Numbered from the stretch's first letter, positions 18,301 to 27,785 are shown. The stretch is DNA of 44,631 nucleotides from an uncultured Candidatus Poseidoniales archaeon (GCA_902593945.1 CACJKA010000010.1:1-44631), one strand, 5' to 3'. A program made the numbers and translations. The notes: a model not told the origin generated them from the letters alone.

Positions 18301-21028
18301 AATTATTCCCGGATGGTCTTGGAGTACAACTGGCGATTTAGAAATAATTGAAGATTCACTTATTCTAACTAGATCTGGTTCATCGAGAGTATATGGGACA
18401 ATAATTTTGAATTTACCTAACGATGCAGCCCCCTCATACCACACATTCATTGAACAAAGTACTCAATCTACAGACCATATTTTGCAGTTTTCACTTGAAG
18501 TTTTACAAATTTATAGAGCAGAATTGACTATTACATCTCCTATAGAACAGCCATACGAAGTTGAAGTTGAGGAAGAAGTTTTAGTAATGATTAAGTTAGA
18601 AAATCCAGGAAATGGATTCGATACTTTTAGATTGAGTTCAGAATTGGTTACGAACCTCAATAATGATGAAGAATTTGAGGTGACTGTTTCATTTACGAGC
18701 AGTACTGTTTCATTAGGGCCTGGGAGTCTACAAACAATACCTGTGATTGTAACATTACCAGATAATACTCCGGCTAATACGGAAATTGAAATTATGATTA
18801 TCATGAAATCTCAAGGTAATCTCAGCGTCCAAGACTCGGAAATTGTATCACTTTCAGCTAAACAAGATCATAGGTGGGAGATAAATGGAGAATACCTCGG
18901 AAATAGTATCAGAAATAGCACGATAATAACTGCTCCAGGAGAAACTGGACAAGTAACCTTGGAAGCGATTAATATTGGAAATCTAGAAGATGATATCTCT
19001 CTTGAAACATCTATCAGTATAACATATTCAGGTTCCGACAACTCCCAAGGTTGGAATGCTTCTGGAACGTCTATTGAAGGTATTCAGGTAAATCAAACAG
19101 GAAATCCGTCAGTATCTTGGTCAGTGCCAAATGATGCTTGGAATGGTACAATAATGCAAATTAGAGTGGAAGCAAATGCTAGAGGAGATGTCGTAGATAC
19201 AATAACTTTTAATGTGGAAGTGCCCCATATTAAAGAATGGAGAGCAATATCTAGTCAAGTCGATTTAGAAATTAATCCAGAGGGATCATCAATTGATATA
19301 GAGATATTGCAATTAGGCAACTCACCGTCAAATGCCTATTCTACTGTATATGTAAATGGCTCAAATGACTGGATAGTAGAGACTCCTGAAGAGTTACCGG
19401 TTCTATTACCCGGTGAAAGCGCCTTTATGACATTGAATATCACACCGCCAGAAAACGCCCAACATGGAAAAACTGTTGAACTACATATTAGACTAAGGGA
19501 AGGAAATTCATTATCTGAGACTATAGTTCCATTAAGGGTTGCAGTGATTCATCAATTTGACTTAGATGGACAGGGACCATGGGTTGTTTCAGAACATGGA
19601 GGTTTTCCTCATGCAACACTATTGAATGAAGGAAATGCCCCAACTACTATTACAATTAATGTCAGAAGTTTACCATCTGGTTGGGAGGTTATAGGTGAAA
19701 CAACTACAGTTCTAGCAGTTGGAGAACTGAAAGGACTACCGATTGAATTGATTCCAGACTCAAATTGGGGAGGAGAAACCTACACAATTAAGATAGAGGC
19801 AATTGATGAATTAGGAAATGTCGATGAAATATTACTTGATACTGTGAAACAAGACTATTCTTGGGGCATTTCACCCATTATTACAATGATTAGTGGCGAT
19901 AATACTCTATTGAAAATTCATGGCACAAACTCCGAATCATCTGTAATTGATGGAAGCCAAGGATTGCTAAATTGGGAAAATGGTGGCGGATGGTTATGGT
20001 TAGCATCGCAGTCTGTCCAAGATGGAGAAATAACTATCGATTCGGATGAGGGATTGGTTTATTCCTCATATATCTCTGAGGAAGTAAGTAGAAGTGGTAA
20101 TTGTCACTTGTCAGGAATACAAGGAGATATTACAGCATATTGTAGCATTAACAATGGAACTAGAATTTTTGACTATACATTCTTACTAATTGACGATAAA
20201 GGAAAGTTACTAGACTCCTACTCGGGCACTCTGGAAGAAAACTATTCACTAGAACAATTAAATCTCACAGCCATAAACTGGGATCCAGAACCTGGAAAAA
20301 GAAATCTAATCCTGAGAGCTCTAGACTCTAGAGGAGTAGAATTTATCAGTACTGAGAAAGTATTTGATATTAGAAGAAATGATTGGAATATTGGGTTATC
20401 GGGAATTGAACTGGTAGGAGTTGGAAGTAATCAGCAAGTTCAGATTACAACGATCAGAGAAAATCAGAACCTTCTAAGTAATGCAGATTGTTTACTAGAA
20501 GTAAGTTCAGATGGATATTCTAAGGAACATGTGATGGAACCTTCAGCAGTCTATTTCTTGCCTAAAATTGATAGGCCAGATCTACCAGACGGAAGCGAAT
20601 TAGTAGTACGATTTAGTTGTGCATTCCCATGGGATATTGAATCAGACTCAACAGATAATGAACAGAGGATAATCTTGACAGATGGATCAGATAACGATGA
20701 TGGGATTGAAGATTTAGAGACAGGAATAGCAGCAGCAGCTTTAGTGATTGGGCTTTCTGTTGCTTTGGCATGGTTAGTAAAGAATCATAGAGAAAGAAAA
20801 GAAATGATAGAGATAACCGAGAAGGCGATAAAACAGAATTTATCGAATAAAAAGAACGCGAAGAAAGACATGTTGGAAGAAATAAAGGATAAAGTTGAAG
20901 ACGTTGTCGAAATTGTTGAGAATGTTGTCGAAGATACTGTAGGATTTGACGCAAAGGAAGAAGAAATCGAACCAGAAGAAGAATTAGATGAATTCGAACT
21001 CAGGCTAAGAAGACTGGGTAAATTATAA
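15392..21028 (+). CDS. Giant membrane-anchored surface protein with FG-GAP-like and CARDB/Ig-like repeats
   Basis: 1878 residues from ATG 15392, chosen because GAGGG lies 6 nt upstream; an in-frame ATG at 15377 adds five residues. A signal peptide (about residues 1-30) is followed by a low-complexity linker. Then come FG-GAP-like calcium-binding repeats with D-x-D-x-D-G loops (VVDLDYDGKQEIIV, LLADLDLDGTAELVL, VIDTDEDGDHDRV, LADIDGDATLDLILG), residues about 190-590. From about residue 590 there are repeated CARDB/NPCBM-like beta-sandwiches (PGETVTITVSFENAG and relatives). A membrane helix at about 1778-1797 (AAAALVIGLSVALAWLV) is followed by an 80-residue highly charged cytosolic tail of coiled-coil character. 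This is type I topology. A surface adhesin or sensor is inferred. A 7-T run after the stop could end transcription. Confidence 0.88.
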   Translation: MSSQLNKVTICLIMTSLLVLMPHSGFLTNYENHSGEIDHIVVDSYSSNSDSVWVDGEQPWPQPGRTSGRESTPPNHGPDGGAGLDSPDNATELQSIVDPVINWQYSNYVYSTDSFATPIADLSESIVSDEDSNERCGGDSLFTIIIQTEDVGGSLHSFLRIIEGEDADLAWEVDLGETDEIKASPVVVDLDYDGKQEIIVSFDLSGTFYVKGYSPELICTVTGWSAGGSHVTELLWTYSDSTLMIGSTDGPYVSSAYGGHKPTAQPLLADLDLDGTAELVLSLIEKNSDDPVILALDITGSSATSIWEKTLDKGTHPSDPAFLQTDENTAFVILTSVQSSTSAMWLWKLDASDGDSNWDGKSLENLNGFDSNVPHIRLPGPVIANLDSDDAMEVVITIPSDFDGSSAAYGAEYYGIEISDGTKIWDFESSNGYADSAPIVIDTDEDGDHDRVCWITWTTNSWNTNRDGFAGCHDDTDGTNPQEAWSKEILEPQGAPNDGIAVSSPLWMNIDGSDEPELIVPYGRELRAYDGDLGTMAGVNSDWSEPITINHRLWSSPSLADIDGDATLDLILGDTVISNQIADIRPQLDGRSIEFSPVAPDPGETVTITVSFENAGTAETDEDSDVILYADNQIIAQERFGNMQPVDPTGSGSLSTFNVEWSGNLGEHEFKLALDPYRNITQSRYDNDVYMTTLNIVNPYNASFEIPTEPTIVTPGESSLFTPNIRSTGRLAGVWSLSIDATSLPDGWTWSDETSGGIESIEIDVGQVWSPNLRIHAPSDALGSDSGYLTLTLTLDDDNNVSISALAAVEANRTRGLSIRGPDGTANTHGYGLTGEYAEAWMLIHNLGNALENQIIMSWDTTTWGNDLKLYDLDGNQIPALSLEPDEMIYVTARLDVPSNANLGDTVSTPLEMCVSEDICQTIQISFTATGVTTDVHQRTVPGRTLSWDISADMPVGENQLEWSMTDAGLIIPGWSWSTTGDLEIIEDSLILTRSGSSRVYGTIILNLPNDAAPSYHTFIEQSTQSTDHILQFSLEVLQIYRAELTITSPIEQPYEVEVEEEVLVMIKLENPGNGFDTFRLSSELVTNLNNDEEFEVTVSFTSSTVSLGPGSLQTIPVIVTLPDNTPANTEIEIMIIMKSQGNLSVQDSEIVSLSAKQDHRWEINGEYLGNSIRNSTIITAPGETGQVTLEAINIGNLEDDISLETSISITYSGSDNSQGWNASGTSIEGIQVNQTGNPSVSWSVPNDAWNGTIMQIRVEANARGDVVDTITFNVEVPHIKEWRAISSQVDLEINPEGSSIDIEILQLGNSPSNAYSTVYVNGSNDWIVETPEELPVLLPGESAFMTLNITPPENAQHGKTVELHIRLREGNSLSETIVPLRVAVIHQFDLDGQGPWVVSEHGGFPHATLLNEGNAPTTITINVRSLPSGWEVIGETTTVLAVGELKGLPIELIPDSNWGGETYTIKIEAIDELGNVDEILLDTVKQDYSWGISPIITMISGDNTLLKIHGTNSESSVIDGSQGLLNWENGGGWLWLASQSVQDGEITIDSDEGLVYSSYISEEVSRSGNCHLSGIQGDITAYCSINNGTRIFDYTFLLIDDKGKLLDSYSGTLEENYSLEQLNLTAINWDPEPGKRNLILRALDSRGVEFISTEKVFDIRRNDWNIGLSGIELVGVGSNQQVQITTIRENQNLLSNADCLLEVSSDGYSKEHVMEPSAVYFLPKIDRPDLPDGSELVVRFSCAFPWDIESDSTDNEQRIILTDGSDNDDGIEDLETGIAAAALVIGLSVALAWLVKNHRERKEMIEITEKAIKQNLSNKKNAKKDMLEEIKDKVEDVVEIVENVVEDTVGFDAKEEEIEPEEELDEFELRLRRLGKL

Positions 21029-21048
21029 CACACAATTGGAGTTTTTTT

Positions 21049-21675
21049 ATGGGCGAATATATACCACCATCTGCATTTTATACATTTGATCCGATTAGAT
21101 ATGACCCGATTTTACTTATTGAGCCGATTCTATCATCAATAGGTGGAGATCATACAGAGATTAAGAAAATAGTAGAACATTCTAATGAAATAAAAAATCT
21201 AGTTGAAGGAAAAGAATCTCCTTATGATCATTCAACTATGTTATTTCTAACTACCATAGACTGGAAAGAAGGAGGAGGAACCCCCGAACCACTAGATAAT
21301 GGGATTGCAAGAGATAGAATTGGCAGATTTCCTAGTGATAGTGGAAACGCAATAGAGTATATTCTTGAGTTTACTAGGGAGAAGGAGGAAGAATTATTAT
21401 TTCATGAATTATTGATAAAACTGACTAATGGTTTATCTCCTGAAAATCTCGGAGAAGAAGGATTCAACTTAGGATTTGCTGGCATGGAACTTTTAGGGTG
21501 GTTAAATCATGAAGAGGTTAGAATACTTTTACAAAATATGCAAAGTGGAAAATGGATTATAAAATCAAACGAAACTATAGACGGAGGAGTCAGAGATTCT
21601 CTACGTCACTTACAAACATTATTGAAAGCGGCAAATAGAAGGGGCTGTGGCATTTTAATGCGTAGGCATAATTAA
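21049..21675 (+). CDS. Uncharacterised soluble protein
   Basis: 208 residues, starting 20 bp after the giant surface protein with a TGGAG-type SD, so possibly cotranscribed with it. No signal peptide or membrane segment. The N-terminal half mentions YTFDPIRYDPILLIEPIL and an acidic helix; the C-terminal half is helical (REKEEELLFHELLIKL, EEVRILLQNM) and ends in basic NRRGCGILMRRHN. I do not recognise a family. Its stop is 1 bp from the convergent purC stop. Confidence 0.7.
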   Translation: MGEYIPPSAFYTFDPIRYDPILLIEPILSSIGGDHTEIKKIVEHSNEIKNLVEGKESPYDHSTMLFLTTIDWKEGGGTPEPLDNGIARDRIGRFPSDSGNAIEYILEFTREKEEELLFHELLIKLTNGLSPENLGEEGFNLGFAGMELLGWLNHEEVRILLQNMQSGKWIIKSNETIDGGVRDSLRHLQTLLKAANRRGCGILMRRHN

Positions 21676-21676
21676 T

Positions 21677-22606
21677 CTAGAATTGATTACCGGTTAATCT
21701 TGAATACATATCTGAGTATAATTCTGCTGTCTTGTCAATTATATCTTGAGGCAATGCAGGTATAGGAGGCTCTTCTGTACCTTCTTCTCTAGCTTTATAC
21801 AATTCATTATGATGTCCAGTAGACAAATAATGACCTCTTACAAATTCTTTGGAAAGTTGAACTATCTCTCCTTCCAGATATTTCGCAGCATCCCACCAAC
21901 GATCTTCGTCTAAAGTTCCGAAGGAGTCAACCAATACAGGAACACGATTCTTGCCCAATGCAAATTCTTTCTTCCCATCTACATGTATCAATCCTCTTTT
22001 ACTTGCTTCAGATTCAATAATTTTATCCACTTCAACGACAATTGAAAGTATTGAATCAAATTCTTGCTCTGACAGATTTGATATTTCTAAAGCTTCTTTC
22101 CTATCTAAAAGTCTATCAAATTTCTCAAACTTAGTAGATACTTCTAGATATGGCTCAGGCAATTTAATTCCTTGATGCAAAACTGTACCTGACTCAAAGC
22201 CAAATTCTTCGGCTGTAGCGTCTCCTCTCTCATATCTTCTCCATCCAGAGCCTGCAAGATAATGTCTACAAATCACCTCAAGAGGAACGAATACATTTTC
22301 CCTTTCTCTTGAAATTGCTCCGGGTTCTCTAATTACATCGAAACGACGAGCCCTTACTCGGTCAGGAGCATTCATCTCAATCACATGAGTATCACAAATA
22401 CCTGCCTTCTCAACTAATTCAAACCAATAACAAGAAGTTCTATTCAGAGATTCACCTTTCCTAGGAATTAGACTTGGTATTATTTGATCGAATACACTAA
22501 TTTGATCAGTATATCTAAATTCAATTATATCGGGGTCCTCTGTACTCCATACTTGCTTTACTTTACCATGATACAACATCTCGACCATGACTCTGTTCGA
22601 TGACAT
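21677..22606 (-). CDS. purC: Phosphoribosylaminoimidazole-succinocarboxamide synthase
   Basis: The enzyme joins CAIR and aspartate using ATP in de novo purine synthesis. 309 residues from ATG 22606; M7 (ATG 22588, MVEMLYHGKVKQVW) is an equally plausible start. The SAICAR synthetase signatures are present: YHGKVKQVW (phosphate loop), FDQIIPSLIPRKGESLNR, FVPLEVICRHYLAGSGWRRY, LIHVDGKKEFALG and LVDSFGTLDEDRWWD. The length fits the eukaryote-like/archaeal longer form with a C-terminal helical extension. It lies upstream of folD's 3' end on the same strand (44 bp gap), placing two purine/one-carbon genes together. Confidence 0.95.
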   Translation of the reverse strand: MSSNRVMVEMLYHGKVKQVWSTEDPDIIEFRYTDQISVFDQIIPSLIPRKGESLNRTSCYWFELVEKAGICDTHVIEMNAPDRVRARRFDVIREPGAISRERENVFVPLEVICRHYLAGSGWRRYERGDATAEEFGFESGTVLHQGIKLPEPYLEVSTKFEKFDRLLDRKEALEISNLSEQEFDSILSIVVEVDKIIESEASKRGLIHVDGKKEFALGKNRVPVLVDSFGTLDEDRWWDAAKYLEGEIVQLSKEFVRGHYLSTGHHNELYKAREEGTEEPPIPALPQDIIDKTAELYSDMYSRLTGNQF

Positions 22607-22650
22607 TAACCCAATGAATATTACTAATGAATAATCAGTAAAAATTTAGC

Positions 22651-23526
22651 TCACATAGACTGCGATTCGGTAGCCATAATTGTGTTAGACATAAGCATTG
22701 CAATCGTCATTGGCCCCACACCTCCAGGGACTGGTGTAATGTATCCTGCAACCTTTGAAACATCTGAATCTACATCGCCAACTAATCGATAACCGCTCTT
22801 TCTCGAAGAATCTTCTACACGATTAATACCTACATCAATTACTATGGCACCTGACTTAATCCATTCGGATTTTACGAACTCAGGTTTGCCTATCGCAGCA
22901 ACAACTAGATCTGCCTTTCGACAAATCTCGGAAAGATTCTTTGTTCTCGAATGAGCAATAGTTACGGTTGCATCGATACCTCTCTGAGCGAGAAGAATTG
23001 ACATTGGCATACCTACAATCCTAGAACGCCCGATGACAAGTGCATTTTTTCCAGATAATTCAATATCAGACGATTCTAATATTTTCATTATTCCAGCAGG
23101 TGTACATGGAAGGAGACCTGAAGAATCTCCTTGAACTAATCTGCCGAGATTCATTTTATGAAAACCATCTACATCTTTCTCTGGCAAAATTGCATCAGTA
23201 ACCATTGATTCATTTATTCCTTTAGGAAGAGGACTCTGAACCAAGATTCCATGTACTGAATTATCAGAATTTAACATATTAACCGTAGCTAAAATTTCTT
23301 CCTCAGAAATATTTCCATCTAAATCAATTCTAGTACTCTTGATTCCACACCTTTCACAGGCCATTTCTTTGTTTCTTACATAGACATGACTCGCAGGATC
23401 ATCACCAACAATCACTACTGCGAGATGAGGGGCTATCTCTTTACTCTGTAGATTAGTTATTCGATGGAAGAGTTCTTCTTCAATCACACGACCTATCTTT
23501 TTCCCATCTAAAACTGTCGCGGACAT
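22651..23526 (-). CDS. folD: Bifunctional methylenetetrahydrofolate dehydrogenase/cyclohydrolase
   Basis: Interconverts methylene-, methenyl- and formyl-tetrahydrofolate with NADP(H), supplying formyl groups for purines. 291 residues from ATG 23526; a GTG at 23556 would only add a non-conserved leader. Key motifs: the catalytic Y-x3-K in SHVYVRNKEMACERCGI, ILVQSPLP, EKDVDGFH, LPCTPAGIM, the NADP-loop VIGRSRIVGMPMSILL and TPVPGGVGPMTIAML. Length is normal for FolD. It is next to purC on the same strand, consistent with shared purine metabolism. Confidence 0.96.
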   Translation of the reverse strand: MSATVLDGKKIGRVIEEELFHRITNLQSKEIAPHLAVVIVGDDPASHVYVRNKEMACERCGIKSTRIDLDGNISEEEILATVNMLNSDNSVHGILVQSPLPKGINESMVTDAILPEKDVDGFHKMNLGRLVQGDSSGLLPCTPAGIMKILESSDIELSGKNALVIGRSRIVGMPMSILLAQRGIDATVTIAHSRTKNLSEICRKADLVVAAIGKPEFVKSEWIKSGAIVIDVGINRVEDSSRKSGYRLVGDVDSDVSKVAGYITPVPGGVGPMTIAMLMSNTIMATESQSM

Positions 23527-23594
23527 AATTGATTCGAAGGGACTTATGCACTTCACATTGACGGAAGAGAATCTACCAAATTATGAAGATTTAT

Positions 23595-23671
<77 letters not shown>

Positions 23672-23765
23672 TTGAATCGCCGAGGACGTTTAACATTTGA
23701 ACCCTACACCTTGTAAAGATGAAATTGTCCGGTGAATTGATGGGTAAAACCATCTACGCCAATAC

Positions 23766-24188
23766 ATGGAAGGAAGTGGAGGTGATTATCTTAAGCAGAG
23801 TCATGTGAAAATAAATATTATTATTTCCGGTTGGGTATGCATAATACTTGGGAGTTTACTGTTATTTTCTTCTGGAGAATCTTCACTTGTTCTTTCTTTT
23901 GCGGCTCCAGTATCTGTATTGGGACTGATACTACTAATTCTTGGATTGATGTATAAAGATGAAGGGAGCATAAACCCTGAAGAGATTTTATCATGGGAGC
24001 CAGATAAAACTGAAATGCCGGAATCAGGAAGAGTGATGTACAGAGTCGATACTACACTGATTAAACCTATTAGAACATCAATATTATGTGGGAAATGTGG
24101 CAATATTTATTGGAACGATGGAATTAAACCTAAGAGTTTTGATTGTCCAGATTGTCTAATCACACTTTGGCATGAAGAAGAAGAATGA
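23766..24188 (+). CDS. Small two-helix membrane protein with C-terminal zinc ribbon
   Basis: 140 residues. Two hydrophobic helices (about residues 16-35 and 40-61) are joined by a short loop. A cytosolic acidic linker follows, then a zinc ribbon with CGKC and CPDC spaced by about 20 residues. The family was not recognised. It lies just upstream of pheS on the same strand (59 bp gap), but the intergenic SD and space suggest that pheS may have its own promoter. Confidence 0.75.
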   Translation: MEGSGGDYLKQSHVKINIIISGWVCIILGSLLLFSSGESSLVLSFAAPVSVLGLILLILGLMYKDEGSINPEEILSWEPDKTEMPESGRVMYRVDTTLIKPIRTSILCGKCGNIYWNDGIKPKSFDCPDCLITLWHEEEE

Positions 24189-24247
24189 TTATTTCATTAA
24201 GCAACCATCAAGAGTAAACGCTCTTTCGATGTTTTAGGAGGGAGCCT

Positions 24248-25741
24248 ATGACACTCGGCAATAATGAGAAAAAAATGCTTCGTTGTATGCGTTCTAAACA
24301 AAAGCATGTTTGGACTCTTGAGGAGTTATTAGAAATCACACATTGGAAGGATCAAGTTCACGTTGCAGGTGCAGGTAAATCTCTAGATGAAAATGGATTT
24401 GTAGAAACAATTGAGAAACACATGAAATTTGTCACATTAGGTTCTGAAGGACTTAAGGCTAGTGAAAATGGTTTACTCGAGAAAAGAATTTGGGATTGGA
24501 TTATTTCACAAACAGAGGAAAAAAGAACAATGAACGAATTATTCAATGCAGGTTTTGAAAGACATGAAGCGGGTCCTGGAATAGGCCTATTGAAATCAAT
24601 AGGTATATCTATTGAAAAAGGAATTTTTACTTTTGATAATGAGGAAGATATTACGGAGATAATTTCTGAACGTGCTAACTTTATTGGGGAAATATCTGAA
24701 GAAAAAAAGGATTTTAATAATTTAGAGAAGGAATTAGTTGAACATTTCTCTGGAAGAAAGAATTTGATTAATATCGAAGAATACATCGTAAGAGAATGGA
24801 AACTTACCGTAAAAGGAATAGAGGTTCCAGATAAAGAATTGGAGGAAGTTGAACTTGTTGGAGAAATTACACCAGAATTTTTACAAAAAGAAGGATGGGA
24901 AAATGCATCTTACAAGGAATTTGATGTTAATGCAGACACCCCTATACCAGTTGGAGGAAGGCCTCATCCGATGCAATCACTAATTGAAAGAATAAGATCG
25001 GTTTTCCTAGAGATGGGTTTTTCGGAAATAGAAGGTAACTATGTCCAATCAGCAGGTTGGAATATGGATGCTCTGTTTATCCCTCAATCGCACCCAGCAA
25101 GAACTATGCAAGACACATTTTATCTAGATGAGCCAGAGAAAATAGATATTCCAGATGAAATGTTAGATCTATGGGCATCAGTTCATGAAAACGGGCATGA
25201 TACTGGTAGTTTGGGTTGGGGTTCAGAATTTGATAAAGAAGAAGCAAAGAAAGGACTGCTGAGGACTCATACAACTGTAAACACTGTGAAATATATCGCA
25301 GAAAACCCAGTAAACCCTTCACGCGTATTTGGGATTGGAAGAGTCTTTAGACAAGAAACAATAGATAGAACACACCTGCCCGAGTTTCATCAAATAGAGG
25401 GAATAATTCACGAACCAAATGCAAGCCTACCTATGTTAATCTCAACATTGAAGACTTTCTATTCAAAAATGGGTTACCCTGATGTTAGAGTTAGACCAGC
25501 ATATTTCCCATACACAGAACCGAGTGTGGAAGTAGAGGTTTACTGGAGAGGAAAGTGGTTGGAACTCGGAGGAGCTGGTATCTTCCGCCCGGAAGTAACA
25601 GAGCCACTGGGTAGTGAATGGCCAGTATGCGCATGGGGAATGGGGCTAGAGAGACTAGCTATGCTAGTTCTGGAGTTAGACGATATCCGTGAACTTTACC
25701 AACCAGACTTGGAACGCTTGAGTCGGATGCCAATCCTCTAA
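24248..25741 (+). CDS. pheS: Phenylalanyl-tRNA synthetase alpha subunit
   Basis: Class II aminoacyl-tRNA synthetase, 497 residues, the usual length of archaeal PheS. A strong SD (AGGAGGGAG) precedes ATG 24248. An N-terminal tandem winged-helix region (MRSKQKHVWTLEELLEITHW onward) is followed by the catalytic core. This has motif 1 (HPMQSLIERIRSVFLEMGF), motif 2 (RVFGIGRVFRQETIDRTHLPEFHQIEG) and motif 3 (GMGLERLAML). WLELGGAGIFRPEV contains the Phe-site loop. No pheT is adjacent within the window, so alpha and beta subunits are encoded apart. The last 83 bp overlap the convergent YHYH-protein gene. Confidence 0.96.
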   Translation: MTLGNNEKKMLRCMRSKQKHVWTLEELLEITHWKDQVHVAGAGKSLDENGFVETIEKHMKFVTLGSEGLKASENGLLEKRIWDWIISQTEEKRTMNELFNAGFERHEAGPGIGLLKSIGISIEKGIFTFDNEEDITEIISERANFIGEISEEKKDFNNLEKELVEHFSGRKNLINIEEYIVREWKLTVKGIEVPDKELEEVELVGEITPEFLQKEGWENASYKEFDVNADTPIPVGGRPHPMQSLIERIRSVFLEMGFSEIEGNYVQSAGWNMDALFIPQSHPARTMQDTFYLDEPEKIDIPDEMLDLWASVHENGHDTGSLGWGSEFDKEEAKKGLLRTHTTVNTVKYIAENPVNPSRVFGIGRVFRQETIDRTHLPEFHQIEGIIHEPNASLPMLISTLKTFYSKMGYPDVRVRPAYFPYTEPSVEVEVYWRGKWLELGGAGIFRPEVTEPLGSEWPVCAWGMGLERLAMLVLELDDIRELYQPDLERLSRMPIL

Positions 25742-27785
25742 GAGAATATCTACTGACTGTAGCAAGCATCAACAATGAAATCAAAATCAGTCCACTATTA
25801 GGAGGATTCTTTAGCCAAGGTATGGCAATTAATCCACCTTCAGATGACTGTCCTCCCGGTGGCCCTCCGCCACCACATCCATCAGGAGGAGGGCCTATTC
25901 CAGGACCCCAAGTATCTCCATGCCCGGCACAAGGATCGTCATCATCATCGCCACTTTCATCAGATGAGGGAAGTTCTCCTGCGTAACAATTTATGAAGTA
26001 GGGGAAACCAATTCCTCCTTCTCCATTAACCATAGTAGTATGGTAATGATACATACCCTCTGGCCAATCAGGAGTTGCGCTAAATATTCCATTACAAGCA
26101 TCTAATGTCCCGAGACCTTGAACATAGTCATAGTCATCTATTCCTCCGGACCCATCAGCTCCTTCTTTGAGTCTATATGAGGAGGTCATTTCAACTACCT
26201 CTCCATCATCATTCCAGCCAGTATATCCGTATATTGAATATCCATCTAATGCAAATCCTACTATCTTTGAATGTGTACTCAAGGTTCTTTGAGATTCTAA
26301 ATTGTAGTCATACATTGTTTCTCCTTCTTCAGCATGCCAATGTATGCAATTAGAATCTGCATGATAATGGTAAATTCCTCCAGGCCCTGAGTGACCATGG
26401 CAAACACCAAGATCGACTGGTTGTTCACCTTCTTCTTGCTCATAAGCGCCTTCTTCTAGAGCCACTGCATCTCCTCCAGGGCCATCTTCGGGACCATAAA
26501 TTGCCACGCCGGTTACAGAAAAGGCAATTGTGCCCCTAATTGGTGCCATAACACAGCCATCAGAAGAAACTGAGGGATTACATTCGGGATCATCAGTTGG
26601 AGTTAATGGTATTGTGTAGGTATCAGATTGTGCACTCGCACAACAGCCTAAAGTTGATTCAAAGTCATGATTAGGTAGGCCGTTTGTACTAATTGTAATA
26701 TTGCCATCTTCAATTATAAAACTCAAGTCACACATATGGTTTTCTTGCTCATCGGTAGTATAATCATCAACAACAGGTACTTGTTCCTCATCACAAAGTA
26801 AGACTCTCGACCACCACCCAGAACTACCAGTTTCTGGATCTGAATCATCATACTCACAACTACCATCATCTTGTGTAGCGTTACTATCATAATTCATAGC
26901 TTGAGGATCCATACAACCCATTACTGGTTCTTCATCATATTCACAACTGCCATCATCTTCAGTAGCAGCAGAATTGTAATTATTTGCTTCTGAGTCTGTA
27001 CAACCACTTACCGGCGCCTGGTCATATTCGCAACTGCCATCATCATTTGTAGCATTAATATTGTAATTATTTGCTTCTGAGTCTGTACAACCCATTATAG
27101 GTTCACTAACTGTAATAACAATTGTCTCTAAATCTGAGGAATCTTCCCATGTCCCACATTCTCCTATAATAGAGATAGAGATATTAGACTCAATCTCAGA
27201 AGGCCCCCAAGAAAAATCACCATCTTCGGAAAATGGCAGATTTAGACTAAACTGACTAGCATCGCCATCTGACCAACCTAAATCGCAAGTACCAATATTA
27301 GGGTGAATTAATGTCCCATTTATTGAAACTATATCTCCGCGAATAATACTAATTTCATTATCATCTACGATAATAATTGTAGGATCTTCATATGGATAAT
27401 GGACTAAAAATGTAGATGAGAGCCTTGATTCTTGCCCCAAAGAATCAGTTATAATTATCTTCAAAGAATGGGAGCCGACTCCCACATCTGAAATATCGAT
27501 ACTAATTATTCCAGTATTATTCGGTGCAAGAAGCAACGATGAACCATCTAATGTGGCCTCAATGTCTAATGAAGACATGTCTTCATCACTAATAGATATG
27601 TGAAGAAATTCTACACTACCAATCAAGATACTATCTGGGACATCGGATTCAATTATGGGAGCAAGATTAATTCCCTCAGATTCAAAATCATAAAAAAGTC
27701 CACCAACTAATACACTACCGATCATTAATCCAGCCAAGAAAAGAGACCTGGCGGCGCCATCGTTGTCATCTTTTGAATTACGCAT
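25659..27785 (-). CDS. Exported YHYH-domain protein with CTD-type calcium-binding-like repeats
   Basis: 708 residues from ATG 27785; a longer frame begins at a TTG. An N-terminal hydrophobic helix (about residues 13-31) acts as signal or anchor. Residues about 230-320 carry three GCTDSEANNYN-x-DDGSCEYD repeats, a motif common in large marine exported proteins. The C-terminal half is a YHYH domain: GGIYHYHADSNCIHWHAE, then GFALDGYSIYGYTGW, then GMYHYHTT, with Cys residues for disulfides. Repeated His-Tyr-His pairs suggest metal binding, but the domain's function is not established. A C-terminal helix near 660-685 may anchor it. Last gene of the SCO/LVIVD cluster; its end overlaps pheS by 83 bp. 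Confidence 0.85.
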   Translation of the reverse strand: MRNSKDDNDGAARSLFLAGLMIGSVLVGGLFYDFESEGINLAPIIESDVPDSILIGSVEFLHISISDEDMSSLDIEATLDGSSLLLAPNNTGIISIDISDVGVGSHSLKIIITDSLGQESRLSSTFLVHYPYEDPTIIIVDDNEISIIRGDIVSINGTLIHPNIGTCDLGWSDGDASQFSLNLPFSEDGDFSWGPSEIESNISISIIGECGTWEDSSDLETIVITVSEPIMGCTDSEANNYNINATNDDGSCEYDQAPVSGCTDSEANNYNSAATEDDGSCEYDEEPVMGCMDPQAMNYDSNATQDDGSCEYDDSDPETGSSGWWSRVLLCDEEQVPVVDDYTTDEQENHMCDLSFIIEDGNITISTNGLPNHDFESTLGCCASAQSDTYTIPLTPTDDPECNPSVSSDGCVMAPIRGTIAFSVTGVAIYGPEDGPGGDAVALEEGAYEQEEGEQPVDLGVCHGHSGPGGIYHYHADSNCIHWHAEEGETMYDYNLESQRTLSTHSKIVGFALDGYSIYGYTGWNDDGEVVEMTSSYRLKEGADGSGGIDDYDYVQGLGTLDACNGIFSATPDWPEGMYHYHTTMVNGEGGIGFPYFINCYAGELPSSDESGDDDDDPCAGHGDTWGPGIGPPPDGCGGGGPPGGQSSEGGLIAIPWLKNPPNSGLILISLLMLATVSRYSLRGLASDSSVPSLVGKVHGYRLTPELA
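26849..27095 (-). repeat. Three tandem GCTD...DDGSCEYD coding repeats
   Basis: The minus-strand translation shows three copies of about 28 residues: GCTDSEANNYNINATNDDGS, GCTDSEANNYNSAATEDDGS and GCMDPQAMNYDSNATQDDGS, each followed by CEYD. Each copy has two cysteines and an acidic loop. The first two copies are almost identical, consistent with recent duplication. Confidence 0.9.
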
